A stretch of 64,000 nucleotides of DNA from Azospirillaceae bacterium. Lineage in GTDB: Bacteria > Pseudomonadota > Alphaproteobacteria > Azospirillales > Azospirillaceae. Within the stretch, counting starts at the first letter, position 1, and the number at the start of each line of letters is the position of its first letter. Positions 49,301 to 61,300 of the stretch are shown piece after piece. A program made the translations under genes and the position numbers. The stretch covers positions 1 to 64,000 of the forward strand of contig JANQJV010000277.1 of NCBI GenBank assembly GCA_028281465.1. The letters run 5' to 3'. The notes under the pieces were generated by a model that made no database searches, was not told where the DNA came from, and worked only from the letters and a program-made list of their open reading frames with translations.

Positions 49301-52300
49301 CCTTGGCTTCGGCGCTGGCGGAACTGTCGGCCAGCACCGTCAGATCGCCCGCCACGTCGAGCCCGCTGTTGTTGATGATGGCGCTGGTGGCATCGATGAC
49401 GCTGGCGGTTATGGCGACGCCGCCACCGGCGATCGTCGCGCCGAGGCTGAAACTGGCGGCTATGGCGGTCGCCGCCGCCCCGGCCGTGATGGTGGCGGTG
49501 TCGCGCGCGGTCACGCTCACGTCGCCGCTGTCGGTGGTCGAGACGGTCGCGCCATCGATGAGAGCCGCGACCGTATTGGCGATGATGTTTTCACCGAGAG
49601 CCAGACCGATGGACACCGAGCCGCCCAGCAGCCCAAACGAAGCCGCCACCGAGGCGGCGAGCGCGGTCGCGTCGATGGTCGATGACTCGTTGGCCGACAC
49701 CGACACGTCGCCGGCAACGGTGATGGCACCGCCGGCGGGCGTGGACACAATGGCGGCGCGCACGGTCACCGCCGAGGTGTTCCGGGCGCTGGTGCCGACG
49801 CCGGCAGCGGCCGCAGCGATCGCGCCGCCGCCAATGGCAACCGAACCGGCATCGACGTGGGCGTCGATGGTGTCATTGTCGGTGGCCGACACCGTCAGAT
49901 CACCGCCGGCACCGACAGTGGAACCGCTTATGTAGGCCAGGACCGCCGACAGAGGTTGACCATGGCTGGTGCCGCCAATGGTGTTCTCGGCGGTGGCCGA
50001 CCCGATCGCGACCCCCACCCCGACGGTACCGCCACCGATGCCGGCGGCCAACGAGGCGACCAGAGCATCGACGCTGGCGGTATTGGCGGCAGTCACCGAC
50101 ATCGCCCCATGTGTGGTCACGGCGCTGTCGGCGACATGGGCATCGGTGATGGTGTGGATGGTGTTTTCGGCGTCGGCCCCGGCGCCGGCAAAACCGACGC
50201 CGACGAACCCGACCCCCACCGAGGCCGACGCGGCGACGGCGGTGGCGTCGATGGTGGCCGCCTCGCTGGCGGCGACCGTCAGATCGCCACTGGTCGTGGT
50301 GACGCTGCCGGCGTCGTCAATGATCGCCGAGACGGCATTGCTGATGGCATTGTTGGCCAGGCTGATCCCCACCGCCACGGCCACGCCGACGGTCCCGAAG
50401 CCGGCCGCCAGCGACGCGGTCCCGACGGTGGCGGCGATGGTGGAGGTGTCGGAGGCGGTGACGGCGATGGACCCGGCGGTGATGGTGCCGGTGCCGTCGC
50501 CTTCTATGGCGGCGCGGACAGTGACCTCGATGGTGTTGTCGGCACCGGCTCCCGCTCCGGCCAGACCCACCCCGGCGACACCGCCGCCGGCGATCGCCAC
50601 CGACCCCGCCTTCACCAAGGCAGAGATGCTCTGCTGCGCGGTCGCGGTCACCGCCAATGCCCCCGTCGCGGTGACGGAAGACGTCTTGACCGAAGCGTGC
50701 ACCGGGGTGGCACTGCGCACCAGATCAACCCGTTGCCACAGGTCACGGTTGGCGTAGTCTTGGGTCAGCAGGTAGTTGCCGTCGTCCTCGGCAGGTCTCG
50801 CAATGTCCGTGGTGCCGATGTACCGGTAAACCTCGCCGGCGCGCACGCCGTTGAGGATTTTGACCGTCGTGCCGGTGGTGATCCTGGCTGGGTCCTGGTC
50901 GGTGGTGTAGTCGTAAGCCGTCGAGGGATCGACGCTCCAGCCGATGATGTTGCGAGCCAGCGATATGCCGATCGACGCGCCGACCCCGGCGACGCCGCCG
51001 CCGCCCGCACTGATCGACGCCGTGGCGATGGAGGCGTCGATGGTGGCGGCATTTCGAGCGTCAACCGTGACCACGCCGGCGCTGGTGAGCACACTGCCCT
51101 CGACCAGGGCGGTCGTGCCGCCTTGGATCAGGTTGCGGGCGTCGGCGCCGGCGCCGCTCAGCGCCACCCCGGCCACGCCACCCAGGCCGATACCCATGGC
51201 GGCCGCCGCCGCCGTGGCGGTGATGGTTGCCTGCCTGTCGGCGGTCACCGTGATGGCACCGGTGGTGCTGGTCACCCCACTCCCGGCGTTCAGGATCGAC
51301 GCTTCGACGGTGTTGGCGATCACGTTTTCCGCCAAGGCGACGCCGACAGCCAACGACACACCGGCCACGCCTCCCAAGGCTGCCGACAGCGATGCCGCAC
51401 CGGCGGCAGCGTCAATGGTCGCGGTATCCTTGGCACGGACGGTCACACTGGTGGCGCGGACACCGTCGCCGCCGCTGATCGAGGCTCGGGTTTGGCCACC
51501 GATCTTGTTGCGCACCGACACGCCCGAGCCACCAAGGCCGACGCCCGCGGTGCCGCCGGCGGCAATCGCCACGGACCCCGCCAGAACCACCGCCTCGATG
51601 CTCTGCGCCGAGACCGCCGAGATGCTCAGCGCCCCTTGGACGTCGACCGCACTGTCCTTGACGTGGGCCTGCACTCCGGCTTGCGCCGCCGAGCCGTTTT
51701 CGTCATACCCTTGGAGATTCTCGGCCACGGCGGCGCCGATCGACGCTCCAACGCCCGCCGTCCCACCGACACCGGCCCCGACGGAGACGGCGAGGATGAG
51801 GGCTCTTATCGCCGCGGCGTCGGCAGCCGTCACCGTGACGGCGCCGCTGCCAGCAATCGTGCTGCCGTCCACCACCGCCGAGGTCGTCGTTAAAATGACG
51901 TTGCGGGCTTGGGCTCCGGCGCCGCTGACGCCGATGCCGGCGGTGCCGCCCAGCCCCAGGGCCAAGGACGCCGCCGCCGCCGTGGCGTCGATACTCGCCT
52001 TTTCGCTGGCTTGCACCGTCACGCCAGCGGTGCCCGCCGTCACACCCTGGCTCACGTCGACAATGCCGGCTTCGACATCGTGCGCGATGACGTTGGTCGC
52101 CAGGGCCACGCCGACGGATAGCGACACGCCGGCGGTACCGCCGAGCGACGCCGCCAGCGAGGCAGCTCCGGCAAAAGCGGAAATGATCGACGTGTCCGTG
52201 GCCACCACACGGATCCCCGAGGCACTGATCACACCACCGCCATCACCGTCGATCAGTGCTTCGATAAGACCACCGATACGGTTCTCCACCGACACGCCGG

Positions 52301-55300
52301 ACCCGGACGCCGCCACCCCGACCGTGCCGCCGCCGGCCAGAGCCGCCGATCCGGCGAACACACCCGATTGGATGACCTGATTTGCCGTCGCCGAAACGCT
52401 CAGATTGCCGCTGGCGGTCACGCTCGACCCGGTCAGTTGCGCCTGCACGCCGGCACGCGTGCCGTCTCCAGGGTCTTGCTCGTTGATCAGATTGCGCGCC
52501 ACGCTGACGCCGATCGACACGCCGACACCGGTGGTTCCGCCCGCGCCCAGAGAGGCCGAAGCCGCCACCACCAAGGCATTGATCGTCGTGGTGGCCGACG
52601 CGTCGATCGTCAACGACTGCGCCGTGACCGAACTGTCGTCCACATGGGCCCGCGTCGCATTCTGAATGCTGTTGACGGCCACGGCGCCACCGCCGCTGAC
52701 GGCCACGCCGGTGGTTCCCGCCACGCCGACACCCAGCGACGCGGCGGAAGACAACGCATTGATGTTGCTGGTGGCGACGTCAATGCGGTTCGGGTCGGTG
52801 GCCGACAACCGGAGGGAATACGCCGACCCGTCTCCCGTCACCAGCATCCAGCCCTTGCCGGCTTCCAGAATCGACAGCTTCAATTCCGGCTGCACCAACG
52901 TCCAGTTACTGGTGTCGGTATAATCTATGGCCGACAGATCCAGCGTGGCGGCATCGCCACGGTATTCATAGACGGCACCGCCCGTGCCGCCATTCGCATA
53001 CCCGCGATCCAGCTTCACCCGTTCGCCGGTCTCGATGGCCGTGTCGCCCTCTGTGCTGAAATAAGTCCAGTCGACCCGCACGCTTTCGGCGCTGGGCAAA
53101 GTCTCGCCTTCGGCGGCGAAGACATCGGCCAGCGCCATCAGGGTGGCAAGATCGCCAGCCGCGTCCACCGTTGCCTCGTCGACCGACTCCGTGTCGCCGT
53201 TATCCGGATCGGCCACAGCGGCATCATCGAGATCGGCCGCACTCACCCCGAGCTGGGTCCATGTCGTATTGAACAGCGGGCGTCCCTGGGAGACCGCCGT
53301 CACCGACACCGCACCAGTGCCAACCACATCCGCCACATTGGCGATATGGGCATCGACCCGGGTGTCGATCGCGTTGAAGGCCAGAGACAAACCGATGGAG
53401 ACCGACACGGCTGAAGAGCCGGCCAGCGACGCCGCCACCGAAGCAGCCCCTGCCACCGCGCCGATCCCCGAGCCGTCCTCGGCGCTGATCGTGATATCAC
53501 TGCCGTGAAGCTGGCCGCCGCCGTCTACATAAGCCTGCACATCGCTGGCGATGCTGTTGTTCACGTAAACGCCAGCGACGCTGACCCCGACACCAGTTTT
53601 TGCACTGGCCGCCACACCGACGGCAAGCGCCTGAACCTTGGCCTGGATCGCGGACTCGCCGCTGGCGGACACGCGCACCGCGCCCGACGTGTCGACCGAT
53701 GTCCCGGAAAGGTAGGCGTAAGTCTGTGCCGCATCCTTGGTCAGATCGACCTGGGTCCACAAGCTGGTGTCGTAGTAGTTGGCCGCCCCCAGTTCCGGGT
53801 CGGATTGGGTCGGACCGATATAGCGGTAAACGGCGCCGGCAAGCGGTCCGTCATCGACGCGCACCGTCTGGCCGGCGGTCAGGGTGGAAGGGGTGCTCGA
53901 GGACGTGTGGTCGGCGGACACGCTCTCCGACTCCCATCCGATGACGTTGCGCGCCACCGACAGGCCCAAGGCCACACCCGGCGAGGTCTTGCCGCTGATC
54001 GCCACAGACACCGCGGACGCCCGCACCAGCGCATTGATGTGCGAGGCATCGTCGGCACGGACGACGACGTCACCGCCGGTGGCCGATACCGTCCGGCCCT
54101 GGATGTAGGCGCTGGTCCTGCCGAGAATGCTGTTGAACGACAACACGCCGCCGCCGCTGACCGCGACGCCACCGTCTATGGACGCCGCCAGGCCGATGGA
54201 ACTGGCACTCGCGGTCGCGTCGATCACGGTGGTCCGGGTGGCGGCAACGCTCACGCCGCCCCCATCCGCGGTCACCGCCCCGCCGGCCGCCGACCCCGAC
54301 GATGAGATATGGGCGGTAACGTCGTTGCGCACCCAGTTGCGCGCGGTCGTGATCCCGACGGCAACGCCGGTACCGCTGCCGACACCTGCACCAATGGCCG
54401 AAGAGCTGGTGCCGACCCAGGCCTCGATGATGTCGGAATCATCGGCGATCACGGAGATATCGCCGGCATGACTGCGCAGAGAGTTGTTCGCCGTCGTATC
54501 GGCCACATGCGCGTCGGTCTGGGTGCTCAGCCGGTTCAGGGCGACGACCGCGCCCACCGCAATGGTCTTGGAATCGCCGCCGGGAACCACCGACAAGCTG
54601 TGTGCGGAGGTTTCGATGTCGGCCTGAATCCGGTCATTCGAGACGGCCCGGACCGTGATGGCACCGGCGGCATCGACGTGCGTGTTCGCCATGACCGCCG
54701 TCACCGCAACCGGCGCCTCGTCGCCGATGCGTGTGCCAAACAGGGCGTCAAGGGTGTTGAACAGGGCGTTCTGAGATTCGAAACCGATGCTGTTGAAGGC
54801 CAGCGTCACACCGATCGAATATCCGTTCGATTCAATCTGGCTGCTGATCGTCGCCCGGATCTCGGCGGTGCTGTCGGCCAAGACCTGTACAGTGCCGGCA
54901 TCGGTGGTGGTCAGGCTGCTCCCGGTCACACGCGCACCGGCGCTGGCCAGCACCATATTGGTTGCGATGACACCGTTGATCGCCAGCGACGTGCCGGAGC
55001 CGAAGGCGCTGCCGCCTTGCGACGTCACCGTGCTCAGATCCTGAGCCACGATAGCGGCAGATTCCTCCACTTTGACCAGGATGTTGCCGGCCGCCTGAAC
55101 CGCCGCCTGTTCGATGACGGCGGCGGCCGCTGCGCGCACATCGTTGCGCACCACCATGCCGCCGAAGCCCGGCGCCGACGCTTCGGTGAGGTTGAGTTTC
55201 AGCCCCGGCAGCGGATCGGTGGGGTCGGTGTCGGACAGAGCCACCCAACGGCTGCCATCCTCATAGTCTTCGGCCCCCAGGTCGACGCCTGTCTGGCGGC

Positions 55301-58300
55301 TGCCCACAAATTGGTAGAGATTCCCGGCCTGGCCCTGAACCCGCTTCCAAAGGCTGGTGTCGCTATAGTCCTGATCGTTTAGAATCACTGGACCATCGTC
55401 GGGATCGGTTGTGGATCCCACATACTCGTAGACGTCACCGGCAACACCGCCGCCGATATCGAACGCCAGCGCGACGCGATCGCCCGCCGCCAGGCTGTCG
55501 ACGTCCTGGTTGGTGGAGTAGTCCACCTCGTCCAACTGAACGAGATCGCCGTAGGTCAGGTCGCGCACACCGGATCTGTCGGTGTAGTCCAACCCCATCG
55601 CCAAACGGGCCCAGGCGAGGACGATGCCCAATCCGCCCGTGCTGCTGGTGAACGACGTCGACATCAGCTTGGTATTGGCCGTGATCGACGTATCGTCCTG
55701 TGCAAGCACGGTCACATCGCCGGCACCGACGGTCTCGCCGGCCCCCGCCGTGATGGTTTTTGGGGTGGTGGTGGAGGTGATCTCGGCGCGAACATCGGTG
55801 TTGACCAGATTGCTGGCGATGATTGCGCCGAACGTCATCGTTTCGCCATCGTACACCGATGTGGAAACCGCCTCCGTTTCGTTTTTGATGGTGGACTTGA
55901 TATAAGCCTTCGACTGAGCGGTGACCGACACCGAGCCTGCCGCGATCACATCGGACTCCACGATCCGAGCGGTGACCGAGACCGGCGCCGCATCGCCGAT
56001 GGCGCTGGTGCCGAGCAAGGTGTCCACCGTCTGGAACAGGAGATTCTGCGCTTCCCAACCAACGGTGTTGAACGACAGGGTCATTCCGACGGCTCTGCCA
56101 CCGGAGATCAACGAGGCCAGGTTGCGCGACTCGATAAAGGCCGTATTCTGAGACCCCACCGTGACGTCACCGTTCCCGGTGGTCACCGAGCTGTCGGCGA
56201 TCGAGGCGGTGGCGCTGCCCAAAACCAGGTTGGTGGTGATGAAACCGCCATAGGCGTTGGATTCGCCGGTGCCGTAGCCGCTGCCGCTGGCCGCTTCCAC
56301 GACACCGTCGGCAACCGCCTTGATCGTGGCATCCTCAAGGGACGTGACGCTGACCGATGCGGCCTGGACGGTCGCATGGGCTATCCGGCTGACGACCGAA
56401 CTGCGCACATCATTACGCACCACCAGGCCGCCGGCCGTGGTCGCATCGGAATCGGCGGCATTGTACCCCTCAAGGAAGTACTTGCCAGCACTGACTTCCT
56501 TCCAGTATCCGATATCGCTGTAGTCGGTGTCGCTGAGATCGACCGCTTCCCCGTCCGGCCCCATGTACTCGTAGATGGCGCCTGCGGTCCCGCCGTTCTC
56601 GTAGTCGGCGGCCAACCTGACACGGTCACCGAAGAACAGGTTTTGCGAACCGTCGTCGGTGTGATAGCCCGAGACCGGAGTCCACAACGCCGTGTCGGAA
56701 TAGTTTGCGCTCGTAAGATCGACCGACGCTTCGTCGCCGAGATATCGATAAAACAACCAGGACGGCGTACCGCCAATGATCGCCGCCACCGCCACGGTAT
56801 CGCCGTAGTCGAGCGTGCGAACACCGTCCGTCCGCCGGTAATCGGCAGCATAAACCGAAAGATCGGTGGTTTCGGCCGCGTTGAACAGATCGCGCACGGT
56901 GAACAGGCCGCCGTCGTTGGTGACGCTTGCCGTAGAAACCAGCTTGGTATTCGCGTACACACCCGCTTTGTCGCTGGCGTCGACCGTGACGGCCCCGCCG
57001 GCGGTGATGGTGCCGGTTCCCTGGTCATAGTCGATAACGGCGCTGGCACTGCTGAAGACCATGTTGCTGGTCAGCAGCGCGCCCATGGCGCCGCCCGTGG
57101 CACCGAACAGTGCCGACGCTTCCGTCTCCGCCGTGTTGGAGATGGTGGCGTTCAATTGCGCGGCCGAATTCGCTCTGACCGTGATATCACCGGCGATATC
57201 CAACGCCGTGTTGGTGATGGTGGCCGTCACACTCGCCGTCTGGGGTGTGCCGATGCTCGTGGCCAGCAAGGTGTCAAGCGTCGCAAACAGAATAGTCTGC
57301 GACTGCCATCCCAAGGTGTTGAACGCCAGGGTCGCAGCCACTGCCGTATCGCCGCTCGTCACGGAAGTGTTGATGTTGGCGTCGATCACCGAGGTGTTGG
57401 CCGCTGTGACCGCCAGACTGCCGGTGCCGTTAACGGTCACGTCCGAATTGGTCAGGGTGGCACGGGCGCTGGAAAGAACCAGATTGGTCGCGATGGTGGC
57501 GTTGGCGGCCAATGTTATGCCGGCGCCGAACAAACTCCCACCGGACGCCGAGGCCACGCCTTCCGCGCCAACTGAAATCTGTGCCGTTTCCTCCGCATGA
57601 ACCCGCACCGCCCCGGATGCCACCACCCTGGCGTTGGCGATATCGGCAACGGCACCGCTGCGCACGTCGTTGCGGGTGACCATGCCACCGGCGCCGATGG
57701 AATCGGACGCGGTGAGATTGCCCAGCGATAAGAACGCACTGCTGGGATTGTCACGGGTGACCCGCGTCCACCGCGTTACATCGCGATAATCTTCACCCGC
57801 CAGGTCGATCGTGGTGTCGTCGTCGCCAAGGAATTTGTACACCCCGCTGGCCACACCGCCGTTTTCGTATCCTGTGCCGATACGCACGGTTTCACCGCGC
57901 TCAACGGTTCTTATTCCCGAATTGGTGGTATAGCTGACGCCGTCGAGCACTTGATCGATCAGCGATCCCAGCAAGCTGGCCCCGCCGTCGTTGGTGGTCG
58001 AGGAGATCGCCTTCATCCCGATATCGGCATCGATCCCCGCATCATCGGTCGCGCTCACCGTGACACTGCCCGCCGATACCGACCCTTGCTGCGTGCCGCT
58101 GTAGCGGATGAACGCCTCGGCGTCGGCATTCACCATGTTGGTGGCGACGACCCCGCTGACGGCCATACCGGTGGCGTTGATCAGGGCCGATGCCGCCGAG
58201 GTGGCGTCGTTGCTCACCGTCGCCATGATCTGCGCCGTGGAGGACGCCGTCACCGCCAACGCTCCGCCCACGTCCAGGGCCGTGTCGGTGATGGTGGCCG

Positions 58301-61300
58301 ACACCTTGGCCGGCTGCGCGGTGCCGAAGCTGGTCCCCAGTAGCGCGTCGATGGTGTCGGTGATCAGGTTGCCGTCCGCCCAGCCGATACTGTTGAACGC
58401 CAGCGTCGCTCCGACGGCCTCTCCACCAGAGTTGATCACCGCCTGCGTCACGGCCGCCAGGCTAGACGTGTTCGCCGCCGACACCGTCACCGTGCCCGAT
58501 GTCGTCAGGCTGCTGTTCGAGACATGCGCGTCCGCGGCACTCAGCACCGTGTTGGTGGCGATCATCCCGTTCACGGCCAGCGAAGTGCCCGAGCCAAAGG
58601 CGCTGCCCCCCGACGAGCTGGCCATCGCGTCGGCGGTCGCGGTGATCGTCGCCATGGTATCGGCCGCCACGGTCACCGAACCCGCGGTCACCGCCGCGTT
58701 TTCGATGCTGGCCACCACTGCGCTGGTCACCGCATTGCGCACGACCAAACCGCCGATGGCCATGGAATCGGATTTGTCGATGTTCAGGCCTTGCGGGAAC
58801 AGGCGCGCCACGTCCACGCGCTGCCAGTAGTCCTGATCCGTGTAGTCGGCCGACGAGAGATCGACCATCTCGTCGTCGCCCATGAACTTGTAGAGACCGC
58901 CACCCTCGCCCTTGTCGGGATCGTAGGTGTCGGAGAGCCTGACCACATCGCCGAACCGGACCCGTTGGCTCCCGTCGCCGGGCAGGAAATCTGCGCTCAG
59001 CGCGCTTTGCACGTCCTGCGCCAGTGTCCTCAGCACGTTGACGCCGCCATCGTTGGACGTCGTCGAGGCCGACACCAGCTTGACGTTGGCAAAGACCCCG
59101 GCATCGTCGCGAGCAGCCACCGTGACATTCCCGCCCGCCTGCACCGGCCCACCGTCGATCAAGGCGGTCGCCCGGCTGCTGACCAGGTTGCTGGTCAGAA
59201 GCCCGCTGGTCGACGCCCCCGACGCCCCGAACAGCGCCGACGCCATCGACTCAGGGGCGTTGCTCGAGGTGGCGTTAAGCTGCGCCGCCGACTCCGCTTG
59301 CACCGTGATCCCGCCGGCGATGGTCAGCACCGTGTCCGTCACCGACGCCGTCACGCTAGCCGGCTGCTCGCTCACCAGATCGCCCCCCAGCAGCGCTCCC
59401 AGCGCCGATGCGAAGACGTTGGTGTTCTCGTATCCCAACGTGTTGAACGCCAGCGACACGCCCACGGCGGTATCGCCTGACGACACCGCGCTGTTCAGTG
59501 TCGCGTCGATCCCGGACGTGTTGGCTGCCGTCACCGCCAGTTTGCCGTCGCCGCTGGTCGTCACCGCAGACCGCGTCACCGTCGCGGAGGCTGTGGCCAG
59601 CACCGCGTTGGTGGCGATCACCCCCTGCGCCGCAAGCGTCACGCCGGTCCCGTAAGCGCTGCCTCCCGATGCCGACGCCAGCGCACTGACCAACGACAGC
59701 AATGCCACGGCCTCGTTCGCGGTCACCGTCACGTCACCCGATGCAACCACTTGGGCGTTGGTGATATGGGCGGTCACCCCGCTCTGCACGGCATTGCGCG
59801 TCACCATCCCGCCCATCGCCACGGAATTCGAGCCGGTCAGGTTACCCAGGCTGGGAATGACGTCGTTGGCGGTCTCCAAGCTCACGCGCGTCCACCGCGT
59901 CTGGTCCAGAAAATCTTCGGTCCCCAGATTGATCGAACCGCCTGACGTGCCGATGAACTTGTACACCCCGCCGACCGCACCGCCGTTTTCGTATCCTGTG
60001 CCGACACGCACGGTTTCGCCGTTGTCGACGGCTCTGGTTCCAGAGTTGGTGGTATAGCTGTAGTCGCCGATCGCCTGGTCGATCAGCGATCCCAGCAGGC
60101 TGAATCCGCCGTCGTTGGTGGTCGAGGAGATCGCCTTCATTGAGATATCGGCATCGATCCCCGAGGCGTCGGTGGCGCTCACCGTCACGCTGCCCGCCGA
60201 TACCGACCCCTGCTGCGTGCCGCTGTAGCGGATGAACGCCTCGGCGTCCGCGTTCACCATGTTGGTGGCCAAGAGACCGCTCATCGCCATGCCGCTGGCG
60301 CCGATCAGGGCCGATGCCGCCGAGGTGGCGTCGTTGCTCACCGTCGCCGTGATCTGCGCCGTGGACGATGCCGCGACCGACAACGCCCCGCCCACGTCCA
60401 GAGCCGTGTCGGTGATGGTGGCCGACACCTTGGCCGGCTGCGCGGTGCCAAAGCTGGTCCCCAGCAGCGCATCAATGGTATCGCCGATCAGGGTGCCGTT
60501 CGCCCAGCCGATGCTGTTGAACGCCAGCGTCACCCCGGCGGCGTTCCCCCCGGTGCTGATCACCGCCTGTGTCACGGCCGCCACGCTGGACGCGTTCGAC
60601 GCCGACACCGTGACCGCGCCCGAGGTCTTCAGGCTGCTGTCCGAGACCTGCGCGTCCGCCGAACTCAGCACCGTGTTGGTGGCGATTACCCCGTTCGCCG
60701 CCAGCGACATGCCTGGGCCAAAGGCGCTGCCCCCCGACGAACTGACCGTCGCGTCGGCTGTGGCAGCAATCGTCGCCGTCGTGTCCGCCGTCACGGTCAC
60801 CGAACCGGCCGTCACCGTGGCGTTCTCAATGCCGGCCACGACCGCGCTGGTCACCGTATTGCGCACGACCAGACCGCCGATCGCCAAGGAATCCGATTGG
60901 TCGAAATTCAGGCCTTGCGCGAACAGTGTCGCCTCATCCGCGCGCTGCCAGTAGTCCTGATCCGTGTAGTCCGCCGACGAGAGATCAACCGTTTCGTCGT
61001 CGCCCATATACCTGTAGAGACCGCCGCCCTCGCCCTTGTTGGCATCATAGGTGTCGGCCAATTTGACCACATCGCCGAACCGAACCCGCTGGCTCCCGTC
61101 GCCGGACAGGAAATCTGCGCTCACCGCGTCCTGATCCAAGCCGACCAACGCTTTCGCCAACCCCAGGCCGCCATCGTTGGACGTGGTTGAGGACGACACC
61201 AATTTGACGTTGGAATGGATGGTGGCGGAATCGGTCGCAGCGACGACGATGCCACCGCCGGCCTGGATCGACCGGTCGTTCGAGGCAGTCTCCTGGATGG

